In this document: positions 1 to 9,924 of the stretch, in pieces
Position numbering within the stretch: position 1 is the first letter of the stretch
How the letters are laid out: each line of letters opens with the position of its first letter
Assembly (NCBI GenBank): GCA_902712845.1
Contig: LR743504.1
Coordinates: 385,001 to 449,000, forward strand
DNA: 64,000 nt
DNA from: Methylobacterium bullatum
GTDB taxonomy: Bacteria; Pseudomonadota; Alphaproteobacteria; Rhizobiales; Beijerinckiaceae
Direction of reading: 5' to 3'
The notes under the pieces: generated by a model
What the model was told of the DNA's origin: nothing
The model's input: only the letters and a program-made list of their open reading frames with translations
Database searches by the model: none
Translations under genes and position numbers: made by a program

Positions 1-1
1 G

Positions 2-1801
2 GTGCGCTCCGCGCCCAGCGACGACGTGGCGAACATCGCGCGCAAGGGCGACCGCCTCGTCCGCAACCTGATGATCGCGTCCGCCAAGCAGACGTTCCGC
101 TCGCCGGTGACCGTGCGCCTTGGGGACCGCGAGATCATCAAGGTCCGGCCTTTCGTACGGATCTCGACGGCTCTGTCCATGTCGACGGGCGTCTTCTCCG
201 CCGAAGTGCCGCGCTTCGACCCGATGAAATTCGTGTCCAGTGAACCGCTCGAACGGGCGACCGAAGCAAGCGCCGCCGATGCTCCCGGCGCCGAGGTCAC
301 CGTCATCAAGCGTGATCTCACCACGATGCCGATCGAGGCGAACACGCCCGCCCTCGGCGATGACGCCGTGACCGCACAGGTCGAAGAGGAAAAGCGGCTG
401 GCGGCGGAGGCCGGGCGACGCACGGCGCTTCCCATCGCGCCGCAGATGATGCTGTCGCGGGCACTCCAGCAGGGCATCGCGGCTCCGGATTTCGGAGGGA
501 TCGCCCCCCCGTCGGGAGATGCGAGCCCCTTCAAGTCCATCGACGTCCTCGTGGTGCCGGAGAACGTCACCAACCTTGAAAAGACAAGCCTCCGGCAGGG
601 CGAGGCGCCCCTGGTGGAAGACCGCGACCTAGCGATCAAGCGCGGTGAGACCCTCGAAGCGCTGCTGAAGGCCACGGGCCAGACCAGCGACGAGCAGATC
701 AAGGGGATCGTCGCGGCTCTCGGCGGGCGGGCACGCGTGGGCGACCTCGCCGAGGGCCAACAGTTCCGCGTCCAGATCGCGCCGGGCCCGAAGCCCGGCG
801 ATCCCCGCCAGGTGACACGGGTCGTCCTGTATGGCGAAAACGGCGTCGAGGGGATCGCGGCCATCAACGATCGCGGCGCTTTCGTCTCGGTAGCGCAGGC
901 GGTGGAGGACAAGGCGGCGCGCAAGGCGCCCGCCGCGTCGGAATCCGGAGACGACGACGAGGACGAGGATGGCGGTTCGGGCCCCCGCCTCTATCAGAGC
1001 CTCTATGAGACGGCGGCACGGCACGACCTGCCGCGCGCGACGGTGGAAGATATCGTACGAATCTTCAGCTACGATATCGACTTCCAGCGCCGCATCTCGA
1101 ACGGCGACAGTCTCGATGTCTTCTATACGTACGACGAGGAAGGCGGTCAGGCCGCTCTCGACCGGCCGGAACTGCTTTACGCGTCGCTCAACCTCGGCGG
1201 TGAGGTGCGAAAGGTCTACCGTTTCCAGTCGCCGGACGACGGCTCCATCGATTATCTCGACGAGCAGGGCCGGTCACTGAAGAAATTCCTCATCCGCAAG
1301 CCCATCGCCGACGGCATCATGCGCTCGGGCTTCGGTTACCGGCGCCATCCGATCCTCGGTTATGCCAAGCTCCATACCGGCGTGGATTGGGCCAACCCGA
1401 TCGGTACGCCCATCGTCGCCGCCGGCAACGGCAGCGTCATCAAGGCGGACTGGGATTCGGGTTACGGTCGCCGGGTCGAGCTCCAGCACATCAACGGCTA
1501 CGTCACCACCTACAACCACATGTCGCGCTTTGCCCGAGGGGTGACGGCGGGGGCCAAGGTGCGCCAGGGCCAGGTGATCGGCTATGTCGGTTCCACCGGC
1601 CTCTCCACCGGCGCGCACCTGCATTACGAGGTCATCATCAACGGCCACTTCGTCGACCCGATGAAGATTCGCGTGCCGCGCGGACGCGAACTCGACGGGC
1701 GGATGCTCACCGAGTTCACGCGCCAGCGGGAACAGATCGAGACCACGCTGCAGAAATCCCGGACCGGCGTCGCCATGGCCCAGCGCGACGCCCCGCGCTG
1801 A
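2..1801 (+). CDS. M23-family (LytM-type) metallopeptidase, probably 5'-truncated
   Basis: Zinc endopeptidase expected to cleave peptidoglycan cross-bridges in the envelope. The C-terminal third is a clear M23 domain: HTGVDW gives metal ligands His458 and Asp462 (counted from base 2), and HLHYEV near residues 539-544 supplies the HxH pair. The preceding several hundred residues are a poorly conserved, partly acidic linker (an Asp/Glu-rich run near residues 315-325), as in envelope-anchored LytM proteins. The reading frame is open from the first bases and begins at a GTG with no visible signal peptide, so the real start and membrane or signal segment probably lie upstream of the window. It could be an active hydrolase or an amidase activator; both catalytic motifs look intact, which favours an active enzyme. 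Confidence 0.88.
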   Translation: MRSAPSDDVANIARKGDRLVRNLMIASAKQTFRSPVTVRLGDREIIKVRPFVRISTALSMSTGVFSAEVPRFDPMKFVSSEPLERATEASAADAPGAEVTVIKRDLTTMPIEANTPALGDDAVTAQVEEEKRLAAEAGRRTALPIAPQMMLSRALQQGIAAPDFGGIAPPSGDASPFKSIDVLVVPENVTNLEKTSLRQGEAPLVEDRDLAIKRGETLEALLKATGQTSDEQIKGIVAALGGRARVGDLAEGQQFRVQIAPGPKPGDPRQVTRVVLYGENGVEGIAAINDRGAFVSVAQAVEDKAARKAPAASESGDDDEDEDGGSGPRLYQSLYETAARHDLPRATVEDIVRIFSYDIDFQRRISNGDSLDVFYTYDEEGGQAALDRPELLYASLNLGGEVRKVYRFQSPDDGSIDYLDEQGRSLKKFLIRKPIADGIMRSGFGYRRHPILGYAKLHTGVDWANPIGTPIVAAGNGSVIKADWDSGYGRRVELQHINGYVTTYNHMSRFARGVTAGAKVRQGQVIGYVGSTGLSTGAHLHYEVIINGHFVDPMKIRVPRGRELDGRMLTEFTRQREQIETTLQKSRTGVAMAQRDAPR

Positions 1802-1812
1802 GCCCCCTCCCC

Positions 1813-2679
1813 TCACCCGAATCCGAGCCGGCGCCGGACCTCCGCCGGGGTGACGCCCCGCGCTCTCAGATCGCCGAGGGATTCCGAGCCGCGCGATTTG
1901 GCGAGCTTCGTCCCGTCGGGGCCGAGGATCAGGGCGTGGTGATGATAGGCCGGGCCCTCGAAACCGAGCAGGGCCTGAAGCAGGACATGCAGGTCGATCG
2001 AGGCCGCGAGGTCCGCTCCGCGAACCACGTGGCTGATCCCCTGGGCGGCATCGTCGACCACCACGGACAGGTGGTAGCTCGTCGGCACGTCGCGCCGAGC
2101 GATCAGCGCATCGCCCCAGCGGGCGGGATCGGCGACGTGGCTCGTTTCGACGCAACCGGCATCGAGGCAGGAAAAGCCGTGCGGCCCCGGAGCCTGCGCG
2201 AGGGCGCGGTGCATGTCGAGCCGCCAGCTATGCGGCAGGCCGGCCGCGATACGTGACGCCCGCTCATCCTGGGATAGGACGCGGCACGTGCCGGGATAGA
2301 GAGGCGCCCCATCCGGATCGCGGGGCGGCTCCGGCCCGGCGGCCGCGATCACGGCGGCACGGCTACAGAAGCAGGGATAGACGAGGCCGCACGAGCGGAG
2401 AGCGTCGACGGCACGGCGATAGGCCGGAAAATGCGCGGACTGACGCCGGACGGAACCGCAGAACCCGATCCCGAGCCAGGCGAGATCATCCGCGATGGCG
2501 GCGATCAAGTCCGGGCGCGAACGCACCGGATCGATATCCTCGATCCGCAGGATGAGGTCGCCGCCGAGCCGGGCGGCGAACACCTCGTTCACCAGGGCGG
2601 AATAGGCGTGTCCGAGATGGAGACGCCCGTTGGGGCTCGGCGCGAAGCGAAGACGGACCGAAGCGGGCGACCCGGTCAT
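1813..2679 (-). CDS. gluQRS: Glutamyl-Q tRNA(Asp) synthetase
   Basis: Attaches glutamate to the queuosine base of tRNA(Asp); a truncated relative of GluRS lacking the anticodon-binding domain. The 288-aa length fits the family. Visible motifs: FAPSPNGRLHLGH (HIGH-type) at the N-terminus, a zinc site formed by CFCS and the downstream YPGTC, and KLAKS as the KMSKS-type loop near the C-terminus. A longer start at 2700 exists, but the ATG at 2679 is preferred because it overlaps the stop of the upstream small gene as ATGA, indicating translational coupling, and leaves the usual short N-terminus before the first motif. Confidence 0.93.
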   Translation of the reverse strand: MTGSPASVRLRFAPSPNGRLHLGHAYSALVNEVFAARLGGDLILRIEDIDPVRSRPDLIAAIADDLAWLGIGFCGSVRRQSAHFPAYRRAVDALRSCGLVYPCFCSRAAVIAAAGPEPPRDPDGAPLYPGTCRVLSQDERASRIAAGLPHSWRLDMHRALAQAPGPHGFSCLDAGCVETSHVADPARWGDALIARRDVPTSYHLSVVVDDAAQGISHVVRGADLAASIDLHVLLQALLGFEGPAYHHHALILGPDGTKLAKSRGSESLGDLRARGVTPAEVRRRLGFG

Positions 2680-2978
2680 CCCCCGGAATGGCGCAGGCAC
2701 TGTTTCGCTTGCGGAACGCAGGCGATGCCCGGCAGGGAGCAGGCCGTCTCATCCCCGTGGCGTCGGCAGATCGTGCAGCCGTCGCTCCATTCGGCGCAGG
2801 ACGCATCCGCTGCCGGAGAACCGTGTCCTGAACGCCCGTGCGAGGAGGGCGCGAAGCTGCCGATAAGGACGGTGGCCACCACGAGGGCCGCCACGGCCAA
2901 GGCCACGAGACCATCCCGGTTCTGCGACGTCGGCACGGGTGCCGCGGCATCCGATGGTGGCGAGGTTGGTGCGCGCAT
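2676..2978 (-). CDS. Small Cys-rich membrane-anchored protein
   Basis: A 100-aa protein of unknown function. A polar N-terminus is followed by one hydrophobic segment (about residues 24-42, ALAVAALVVATVLIGSFA) and then a Cys-rich tail with six cysteines, including DGCTIC, ACSLPGIAC and a final Cys. This suggests a membrane-anchored periplasmic domain with disulfides or a bound metal. Its stop codon overlaps the gluQRS start by ATGA, so the two are co-translated. The family is not recognised with certainty; similar Cys-rich short proteins occur beside gluQRS in related bacteria, which I recall only loosely. Confidence 0.7.
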   Translation of the reverse strand: MRAPTSPPSDAAAPVPTSQNRDGLVALAVAALVVATVLIGSFAPSSHGRSGHGSPAADASCAEWSDGCTICRRHGDETACSLPGIACVPQAKQCLRHSGG

Positions 2979-3025
2979 GGCCCGTGTTCGCTCGCTCGCC
3001 GCGCCCTGTCAACGCGAATTGCCTC

Positions 3026-5089
3026 TCAGGCCGCCGCGACGGCACGGCGTTCGAGGAGAGCGGGCAAGGCCTTGAGGTCGAGGGGTTTTGCCAGGAATTC
3101 GTCGAACCCGGCCTCCCGCGCGGCCATCTCGTCCTCGCGACCGGTATTGGCGGTGAGCGCCACCAGCCGGAGCGGCGCGCGATGGTGCTCGGCCTCGCTG
3201 GCGCGCAGCCGCCGCGCCGTTTCCAACCCATCGATACCCGGCATGCGGATGTCGATGAGGGCGAGGTCGAACCGGGATGCGGGATGGTCGAGCCGGGCGA
3301 GCGCCTCGGACCCGTCCCGCGCCAGAACCACCGTCGCGCCGAGGCGCTCCAGCGCCCTGGTGGCCAGCAGGGCGTTGATCGGGTTGTCCTCGGCGAGAAG
3401 CACGTGGACGCCCGCCCCCGCGCGCGCGCCGTCCTTGTCCGCCGGGATCGCGCCGTCGTCGGGCGCCGGTTTCGGCAAGGGGCCTAGCGCTTCGACCGAG
3501 GAGCTCGGCGCCAGCAGCCTGTCGAACAGTGAACGTGCCCGGACCGGCTTGATCAGGTAGCTGTCGAAGCCCGCCGCCCCCGGCGCACCGAATTCCCGCC
3601 GATCGAAGGGGGACAGCAGGATGAGGCTGCAGCGCACGCCACGTCGCCTGGCTTCCGCCGCGAGACTGCGCACGCTCGCGTCGCCGAGGGCGCGATCGGC
3701 GATCACCGCATCGAAGGGCACGCCCGACAGCGTATCGAGCCCGGCCTCGGCATTCGGCACCACCACCGCCGACGCGCCGGACCGGGACAGGCGCCGAGCG
3801 AGGAACGGCGCCTGATAGGGGGAATCGGCGACGATCAGGATCCTGCGGCCCTGCAGGAATACGGGCGGTACCGCATCCTCCGACGAATCGCCGACCGGCA
3901 GGGGCAAGTGGACCGTGAAGGTGCTGCCCTGGCCGAGGACCGAGCGCGCGTCGATGTGTCCCCCCATCCGCGAGGCGAGGCGCCGGCTGATGGCGAGGCC
4001 GAGCCCGGTTCCCTCATGGCGCGTGCTGGCGCTGTTGTCGCCCTGCTCGAATTCCTCGAACAGGATCGGGATGCGCGCCGCGGGGATACCCACCCCCGTA
4101 TCCGAGACCGCCAGGACGATCTCCTGCGCGACCCATCTCACCGTGACGCCGACCCCGCCCTGATTAGTGAACTTGATGGCGTTCCCCGCGAGATTGACCA
4201 CGATCTGCCGGACGCGGTCCGCATCGCCGATGAATTCGGACGGCACGTCGTCGGCGACATCGATGGCGATCTCGATGCCCTTGTCCTGGGCGCGGGGCGC
4301 CAGGAGTTCGACCACGCCTTCCACCACCACCCGGAGATCGAAAGGTTCGGCCGAAAGATCGAGGCGTCCCGCCTCGATCCGCGAAAAATCGAGGATGCCG
4401 TCGATGAGCGTCAGCAAGGCCCGGCCAGACGTGTGCACCGCCTCCACGTAGGTCCGCTGCTCGGCATCGAGGCCGGTCTCGAGGACGAGGTCGGCCATGC
4501 CGAGAATGCCGTTCAACGGCGTGCGGAACTCATGGCTGACAGTGGCGAGAAAGCGCGACTTGGCGACGTTGGCCGCCTCGGCGCGGTGGAGCGCCTCGTC
4601 GAGGGAGCGGGCGGATTCGATCCGTTCGGTGATGTCCGAGCCCGCCCGCAGCCATTGCGTGCGTCCTCCGGGACCGGTGACGCGCGTCTCGATGAAGGAG
4701 AACCAGCGCGGAATGCCGTCGACGGGGCGCACCTGCATCTCCACGCGGCTGACGCCGTCGGATTGCTGCTGCCGAGGCCCCTCGTCGAGGATTTCGAGTT
4801 CCACCGTCGAGCCGAGCAGCGTCAGCGGCTCGACCCCGAAGAGACGCCCGAATCCGTCGTTGGCGAATGTGATGCGTCCTTGCGTGTCCCGCTGGACGAT
4901 GACGTCGGTGGTTGCCTCAACGAGCGCGCGGTAGCGCTCCTCGCTCTCGGACATCCGCCAGATACTGTCCTGAAGACGTTCGACCTCGGACGCGTCGCCT
5001 GCCGGCCGTCGCAGGCCTCGGGCGACCAGGCTCGCCGTGGCCAGGACCGCGAACAGGGTGATGGCGAGAGCGACCTCCAGGGTGATCAT
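3026..5089 (-). CDS. PAS hybrid sensor histidine kinase with two receiver domains
   Basis: A 687-aa membrane-linked hybrid kinase. From the chosen ATG at 5089 there is one N-terminal transmembrane segment (residues 3-24), a PAS domain (about 47-160), a HisKA H-box [10 protein letters not shown] with His186, an HATPase domain carrying NAIKFTN and [11 protein letters not shown], and two C-terminal receivers. The first receiver keeps an acceptor-like Asp (VIADRALG) and the LIKP lysine; the second is canonical ([20 protein letters not shown]). The reading frame extends to 5176, but the extra 29 residues are hydrophilic and precede the membrane segment awkwardly. No partner regulator gene is adjacent and the signal is unknown. 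The architecture resembles BarA/ArcB-type kinases without identifying an orthologue. Confidence 0.9.
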   Translation of the reverse strand: MITLEVALAITLFAVLATASLVARGLRRPAGDASEVERLQDSIWRMSESEERYRALVEATTDVIVQRDTQGRITFANDGFGRLFGVEPLTLLGSTVELEILDEGPRQQQSDGVSRVEMQVRPVDGIPRWFSFIETRVTGPGGRTQWLRAGSDITERIESARSLDEALHRAEAANVAKSRFLATVSHEFRTPLNGILGMADLVLETGLDAEQRTYVEAVHTSGRALLTLIDGILDFSRIEAGRLDLSAEPFDLRVVVEGVVELLAPRAQDKGIEIAIDVADDVPSEFIGDADRVRQIVVNLAGNAIKFTNQGGVGVTVRWVAQEIVLAVSDTGVGIPAARIPILFEEFEQGDNSASTRHEGTGLGLAISRRLASRMGGHIDARSVLGQGSTFTVHLPLPVGDSSEDAVPPVFLQGRRILIVADSPYQAPFLARRLSRSGASAVVVPNAEAGLDTLSGVPFDAVIADRALGDASVRSLAAEARRRGVRCSLILLSPFDRREFGAPGAAGFDSYLIKPVRARSLFDRLLAPSSSVEALGPLPKPAPDDGAIPADKDGARAGAGVHVLLAEDNPINALLATRALERLGATVVLARDGSEALARLDHPASRFDLALIDIRMPGIDGLETARRLRASEAEHHRAPLRLVALTANTGREDEMAAREAGFDEFLAKPLDLKALPALLERRAVAAA

Positions 5090-5406
5090 CGACCTCTCCG
5101 TGGGGCGACCCGAGCGGATCGCCACTGGGCGAACCGCAGCGCAGTGCGACGATATCGTCGAGGTTCCCCCTCCCACTCCATTCCTGTCACTCGCATGTGA
5201 GATTGAAGGCCGGCTTTCGAAAGGAGCTTAAGGCTTCCTTGCCGCGACGGACGACATCCCTCGCCCCGCATGGACACGTCACGCTCATAGCCGATGCCGG
5301 ACAGCTTGGCGCGCCGCGCTTCACGGGCAGGCCGCGATGGTGTAGGCGCGACGGCTTGTACCTGGGCCGTCCCTCCCCCGAGGCCAGGCCGCGAGACGCA
5401 GGCACC
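5090..5406. other. Divergent intergenic region, kinase gene / trpA
   Basis: About 317 bases between the divergent hybrid kinase and trpA genes. It must hold both promoters. I see no recognisable operator, attenuator leader or riboswitch. A frame open from 5197 runs into trpA but has no family resemblance before 5407. Confidence 0.5.
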
Positions 5407-6273
5407 ATGACCTTTTCTTCGTCAGAGACCTCTTCGCAGCCGGACACCGCCGGTTCCACGAAGACACGCATCGAGGCCACCTTCGCCCGCTGCCGCGCGG
5501 AGAAGCGCGCCGCCCTCGTGACCTACGTCATGGCCGGCGACCCCGATGCCGAGACCTCCCTGAAGGTGCTCCGGGCGCTGCCGCAGGCCGGCGCGGACAT
5601 CGTCGAGTTCGGCCTTCCCTTCACCGACCCGATGGCGGACGGGCCGGCGATCCAGGCGGCGGCGTTGCGCGCCCTCGCGGGCGGCCAGGATCTGGTCAAG
5701 ACCCTCGACCTCGTGCGCCGTTTCCGGGAGGACAATTCCGGAACCCCGGTCATCCTGATGGGATATTACAACCCGATCCATGCCTACGGCGTCGACCGGT
5801 TCCTCGACGACGCCGTCGCCGCGGGGATCGACGGGCTTATCGTCGTCGACTTGCCGCCGGAAGAAGACGACGAACTCTGCCTGCCGGCCCTGGCCAAGGG
5901 CTTGGCCTTCATCCGGCTGGCGACGCCCACCACCGACGAGCGCCGCCTTCCCGCCGTGCTCGCGAACACGGCCGGCTTCGTCTATTATGTGTCGATCAAC
6001 GGCATCACCGGAACGGCGACACCCGATTTCGGTCGGGTGGCCGAGGCGGTGGGCCGTATCCGCAGCCATACGGATCTGCCCGTGGTGGTCGGCTTCGGCG
6101 TCCGCACGGGCGCCCAGGCCGCCGCGATCGCCAAGGGTGCGGACGGCGTGGTCGTCGGCTCCGCGCTCGTGGACGTGATCCACCGGGCGGTGGTGGACGG
6201 CCGGGACGCCGCCGAGACGGTGAGCGAACTGGTGCGCGAACTGGCCGAGGGCGTGCGCGGCCGGACCGCCTGA
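5407..6273 (+). CDS. trpA: Tryptophan synthase alpha subunit
   Basis: Cleaves indole-3-glycerol phosphate to indole and glyceraldehyde-3-phosphate in the TrpA2B2 complex. The 288-aa length is normal. Family motifs are clear: [15 protein letters not shown] contains the catalytic Glu near the N-terminus, then GYYNPI, the catalytic Asp in IVVDLPPEE, the YVSINGITG loop and the phosphate-binding [12 protein letters not shown] 5407 is chosen because upstream in-frame codons do not resemble TrpA. It is first in a trpA-accD-folC operon, but trpB is not next to it: a divergent histidine kinase lies upstream instead. Confidence 0.97.
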   Translation: MTFSSSETSSQPDTAGSTKTRIEATFARCRAEKRAALVTYVMAGDPDAETSLKVLRALPQAGADIVEFGLPFTDPMADGPAIQAAALRALAGGQDLVKTLDLVRRFREDNSGTPVILMGYYNPIHAYGVDRFLDDAVAAGIDGLIVVDLPPEEDDELCLPALAKGLAFIRLATPTTDERRLPAVLANTAGFVYYVSINGITGTATPDFGRVAEAVGRIRSHTDLPVVVGFGVRTGAQAAAIAKGADGVVVGSALVDVIHRAVVDGRDAAETVSELVRELAEGVRGRTA

Positions 6274-6355
6274 GAAAGCCACGCCGGAACGATCCATCCG
6301 CGAGCCGATCCCCGGCTCATCCGAGACCCCTTCCCTCAAGAACGGTCAGTCGACG

Positions 6356-7258
6356 ATGGTTGAACCCATGAACTGGATCTCGGAGGTCGTGCGCCCCAGG
6401 ATCAAGACCCTGTTCAAGCGCGAGACGCCCGAGAACCTGTGGGTCAAATGCCCGGATAGCGGGCAGATGGTGTTCCACAAGGAGGTGGAGGGGAACCACT
6501 GGGTCATTCCGGGGTCCGAGCATCATCTGAAGATGAGCGCGCAGGCGCGCCTGAAGATGATGTTCGACGAGGGCACCTGGATCGACGTGCCCCTGCCGGA
6601 GGTGGCCGCCGACCCACTCAAGTTCCGCGACGAGAAGCGCTATGCCGACCGCCTGAAGGACGCCCGTGCCAAGACCGGAATGCCCGACGCCTTCAAGATC
6701 GGCTTCGGCCGGGTCTCGGGCCTGCCGATGACGCTGGCGGTGCAGGATTTCGCCTTCATGGCCGGCTCGCTCGGCATGGCGGCGGGCGAGGCCTTCGTGC
6801 GCGGTGCCGAGACGGCGCTGGACAAGCGCACGCCCTACATTCTGTTCTCGGCCTCCGGCGGCGCGCGCATGCAGGAGGGTATCCTATCGCTCATGCAGAT
6901 GCCGCGCACGACGGTGGCCGTGCGCCGGCTGAAAGCGGCGAAGCTCCCCTACATCGTGGTGCTCACCAATCCCACCACGGGCGGCGTCACCGCCTCCTAC
7001 GCCATGCTCGGGGATGTCCATCTCGCCGAGCCCGGTGCCCTGATCTGCTTTGCCGGGCCGCGCGTCATCGAACAGACGATCCGCGAGAAACTGCCCGACG
7101 GGTTCCAGCGCGCCGAGTATCTGCAGGAACACGGAATGGTCGATCAGGTCGTGCACCGGCACGCCCTGAAGGACACGATCTCACGACTCTGCGGCCTGCT
7201 GATGAACCAGCCCGCGGCGGCACCGGCCGGCGCGGGCGCCGTTGCCGAGCCGGCCTGA
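6356..7258 (+). CDS. accD: Acetyl-CoA carboxylase carboxyltransferase subunit beta
   Basis: Beta half of the carboxyltransferase that, with AccA, makes malonyl-CoA for fatty acid synthesis. The 300-aa sequence carries the crotonase-type core, including [16 protein letters not shown] and the [12 protein letters not shown] segment. The N-terminal zinc ribbon is degenerate: of the four Cys expected (CxxC...CxxC) only the first remains (KCPDSG, then VIPGSEHH). The next in-frame ATG at 6368 (MNWISEV) is an equally plausible start and matches the common N-terminus of the family. It lies 82 bases after trpA and 28 bases before folC, consistent with one operon. Confidence 0.96.
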   Translation: MVEPMNWISEVVRPRIKTLFKRETPENLWVKCPDSGQMVFHKEVEGNHWVIPGSEHHLKMSAQARLKMMFDEGTWIDVPLPEVAADPLKFRDEKRYADRLKDARAKTGMPDAFKIGFGRVSGLPMTLAVQDFAFMAGSLGMAAGEAFVRGAETALDKRTPYILFSASGGARMQEGILSLMQMPRTTVAVRRLKAAKLPYIVVLTNPTTGGVTASYAMLGDVHLAEPGALICFAGPRVIEQTIREKLPDGFQRAEYLQEHGMVDQVVHRHALKDTISRLCGLLMNQPAAAPAGAGAVAEPA

Positions 7259-7286
7259 GCCCACACGCTATACGGCGAGCCGATCC

Positions 7287-8612
7287 ATGGATTCCTCCGA
7301 CGCGCTGATGGCCCGCTTCCTGGCCCTTCATCCTCGCACGATCGACCTGTCGCTGGGCCGGATCCAGCGCCTGCTCGAACGACTCGGGCACCCGGAACGC
7401 AAGCTGCCTCCGGTCATTCATGTGGCCGGCACCAACGGCAAGGGCTCGACCATCGCCTTCATGCGGGCGATTCTCGAAGCCGGCGGCCTCGCCGCGCATG
7501 TCTACACCTCGCCCCACCTGGTGCGTTTCCACGAGCGTATCCGCATCGGTGCGGTGGGTGGCGGCAGCTACGTGCCCGAGGACCAACTCGCCGACGCCCT
7601 CGCCCGCTGCGAGGCATCCAATGCCGGCGAGCCGATCACGGTGTTCGAGATCACCACCGCCGCGGCCTTCCTCCTGTTCTCGGAGACCCCGGCGGACGTG
7701 CTCCTGCTCGAAGTGGGGCTCGGTGGGCGTGTCGACGCCACCAACGTGATCGACAATCCCGCGGCCGCCGTCGTCACGCCGATCGGGCGCGACCATGCGG
7801 AGTATCTCGGCGACACCGTCGAAGCGGTGGCGACCGAAAAGGCGGGCATCTTCAAGCGCGGTTGCCCGGCGATCATCGCCGCCCAGGATTACAAGGAGGC
7901 GGATTCGGTGCTCTGCCGCTTCGCCGAAGAGATCGGAGCCACGCCGATCCGGGTCGGGAACCAGGATTTCTCGGTCCATGCCGAGCGCGGCCGGATCGTC
8001 TACCAGGACGAACTCGACCTGTTCGACCTGCCCCAGCCCCGCCTCAACGGACGGCATCAATTCACCAACGCCGCCACCGCCATCGCGGCCCTGCGCGCGG
8101 CCGGTTTCGGCGATATCGGAGTGGAGGCCATCGAGACCGGCCTCAACAAGGTCGAATGGCCGGGCCGCCTGCAGCGGCTCACCCGCGGCCGCCTTTCCGA
8201 CATGGCACCGAACGATGCGGAGCTCTGGCTCGATGGCGGCCACAACATCGATGGCGGTCGCATTCTGGCGACCGCAATGGCGGATCTCGGCGAGCGCAGT
8301 GACGTGCCGCTGATCTTGGTGGTGGGCCTTCTCGGCACGAAGGACGCGGAAGGCTTCCTGCGCAACTTCGTGGGGCTGGCGCGCCACCTGATCGCGGTCC
8401 CGATCGGAGGCCAGATGGCTGCGCGGCCGGCCGAGGAGGTCGCCCAGATCGCCGCCGATGTGGGGCTCACCGCCTATGTGGCCTCCAGCGTCGAAGCCGC
8501 CCTGGAGAGCCTCTCCGACATCGCCTCCGAGCGGCCGCCGCGTATCCTGATCTGCGGTTCGCTCTATCTCGCGGGCAACGTCCTCACCGCGAACGGTACG
8601 CCTCCGACCTGA
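7287..8612 (+). CDS. folC: Bifunctional dihydrofolate / folylpolyglutamate synthase
   Basis: ATP-dependent ligase adding glutamate to dihydropteroate and extending the polyglutamate tail of folates. The 441-aa length is typical. The P-loop HVAGTNGKGST lies near residue 50, the Mur-ligase signature GLGGRVDATN near 145, and the C-terminal domain begins around WPGRLQRL and contains LWLDGGHNIDGGR. ATG 7287 is preferred over the longer frame from 7242, whose extra residues overlap the accD stop and are unlike the family. It is the last gene of the trpA-accD-folC operon. Confidence 0.96.
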   Translation: MDSSDALMARFLALHPRTIDLSLGRIQRLLERLGHPERKLPPVIHVAGTNGKGSTIAFMRAILEAGGLAAHVYTSPHLVRFHERIRIGAVGGGSYVPEDQLADALARCEASNAGEPITVFEITTAAAFLLFSETPADVLLLEVGLGGRVDATNVIDNPAAAVVTPIGRDHAEYLGDTVEAVATEKAGIFKRGCPAIIAAQDYKEADSVLCRFAEEIGATPIRVGNQDFSVHAERGRIVYQDELDLFDLPQPRLNGRHQFTNAATAIAALRAAGFGDIGVEAIETGLNKVEWPGRLQRLTRGRLSDMAPNDAELWLDGGHNIDGGRILATAMADLGERSDVPLILVVGLLGTKDAEGFLRNFVGLARHLIAVPIGGQMAARPAEEVAQIAADVGLTAYVASSVEAALESLSDIASERPPRILICGSLYLAGNVLTANGTPPT

Positions 8613-8929
8613 TTGCGTCGGGTGGGAGGCGGTCTCCTGGCGGAAGGCAAGTGATTCTGCCGGACGAGTCCTTGCCCTCGTCGAACAGGGTTACCGCATC
8701 GTTTGTCTTGGACAACCATGCCGGACGAGGGTCTCGGGCATCGGCCCGACGTGACGAACACAGCGTCCTTGCTTAGGATCAGCGGACGACACATCGCGAC
8801 AATCCCCGCTTTTCACCGAACCGGCCATACTTGTGGCATCGGATATCGGGTGTGGCTCCTGCGCTACATCTCGGCTGCCCGAAATCGACTAGTTTGATTG
8901 TGGATCGGGCAACTCGCTGGGGATCAACG
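8613..8929. other. Intergenic region upstream of the porin gene
   Basis: Roughly 317 bases holding the promoter and leader of the outer-membrane protein gene, with a GGGGAT ribosome-binding stretch just before the ATG at 8930. I see no confident -35/-10 pair and no terminator hairpin for the folC operon here. Confidence 0.45.
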
Positions 8930-9754
8930 ATGAAAAAGCTTCTCACCTCTTTCGCGGCCTTCACGGCCCTCACGGCAGCGGCCACCGCCGCCGACCTTCC
9001 GCGCCGCGCCGCGCCGCCGGTCTTCGTGCCGGTGCCGGTGTTCACCTGGACGGGCGCCTACTTCGGTATCAACGCCGGTTACGGCTTCGACGCCGGCAGC
9101 GACAGCAACCGTTACGCCCTGCCGGGTGGTTCGGTGCTGAACTCCTTCACCCGCACCCCCGTGGTCGTATCGACCACCGGCGGCAACGAGCTCGAAGGCT
9201 TCGTCGGCGGTGGCCAGGTCGGCTACAACTACCAGTTCACCCCGGGTTCGGGCCTCGTCGTCGGTCTCGAAGCTGACGCCCAGTACACCGATTTCGGCAA
9301 CAAGAGCCGCACCGTGACGGGCACCATCAGCCCCGCCGCCGGCGCTTTCACCAGCCCCACCTCTGTCCGCATCCCGGGCAATGAGATGAACTTCTTCGGT
9401 ACGGTTCGTGGCCGCGTCGGTTACGCCTTCGACCGCGTTCTGTTCTACGGCACCGGCGGCTTCGCCTACGGCGACGGCGGCACCGGCCGCGACGACTTCC
9501 GCACCGGCTACACCGCTGGTGGTGGTATCGAGTACGCCATGCCCGTCGACTCGTTCCTGAACTTCTTCCGCTCGTCGGCCGTGACGCTGAAGGTCGAAGG
9601 TCTGTACGTGAACCTCGAGAACAAGGGTAACCCCAGCGAGCGCTCGGTGCTGAACCCGAACGGTTCGCTCATCCTCAGCCGCTCGGTCACCGCTCGTGAG
9701 AGCGAGTTCGCCGTCGTCCGCGCTGGTCTGAACTACAAGTTCGGTTCGTACTAA
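8930..9754 (+). CDS. Outer-membrane beta-barrel protein (Omp25/Omp31 porin family)
   Basis: A 274-aa outer-membrane protein. The N-terminus MKKLLTSFAAFTALTAAAT is a signal peptide with likely cleavage after TAA or TAAD. The mature part begins PRRAAPPVF followed by FTWTGAYFGINAGYG, the hallmark of the Hyphomicrobiales Omp25/Omp31 family. Alternating hydrophobic strands, VGYNYQF, GRVGYAF and a C-terminal LNYKFGSY with terminal aromatic residues support an 8-stranded barrel. ATG 8930 is chosen for the signal peptide and the upstream GGGGAT. The even, GC-preferring codon use suggests high expression. A strong terminator follows. Such proteins support envelope stability; a specific substrate cannot be stated. 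Confidence 0.93.
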   Translation: MKKLLTSFAAFTALTAAATAADLPRRAAPPVFVPVPVFTWTGAYFGINAGYGFDAGSDSNRYALPGGSVLNSFTRTPVVVSTTGGNELEGFVGGGQVGYNYQFTPGSGLVVGLEADAQYTDFGNKSRTVTGTISPAAGAFTSPTSVRIPGNEMNFFGTVRGRVGYAFDRVLFYGTGGFAYGDGGTGRDDFRTGYTAGGGIEYAMPVDSFLNFFRSSAVTLKVEGLYVNLENKGNPSERSVLNPNGSLILSRSVTARESEFAVVRAGLNYKFGSY

Positions 9755-9797
9755 GCCGATACGTCGCAACGTCGACACAGGTCTCGAAACGGAGAAG

Positions 9798-9822
9798 CCC
9801 GGCCTCACGGCCGGGTTTTTTC
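9798..9822 (+). terminator. Rho-independent terminator of the porin gene
   Basis: Perfect 7-bp GC stem (CCCGGCC / GGCCGGG) with a 4-base loop followed by a run of T, 44 bases after the porin stop. Confidence 0.92.
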
Positions 9823-9867
9823 GTTTCCAAACCCTGGTCCGCACAGGCCGGTGCGCACCACCGGACA

Positions 9868-9904
9868 TAAAAAAAGCCCGGCCTTACGAGGCCGGGCTTT
9901 TTCA
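9868..9904. terminator. Bidirectional terminator between the porin gene and trxA
   Basis: A 9-bp perfect stem (AGCCCGGCC at 9875-9883 with GGCCGGGCT at 9890-9898) flanked by A-rich sequence on the left and T on the right, so it can end trxA transcription on the minus strand and back up the porin terminator on the plus strand. Confidence 0.88.
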
Positions 9905-9924
9905 CGGTAGTCTATCGGGGACGT

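Noticed and set aside
5197..5406. N-terminal extension of TrpA
   Set aside because: The 70 extra residues have no TrpA similarity and ATG 5407 gives the normal protein length.
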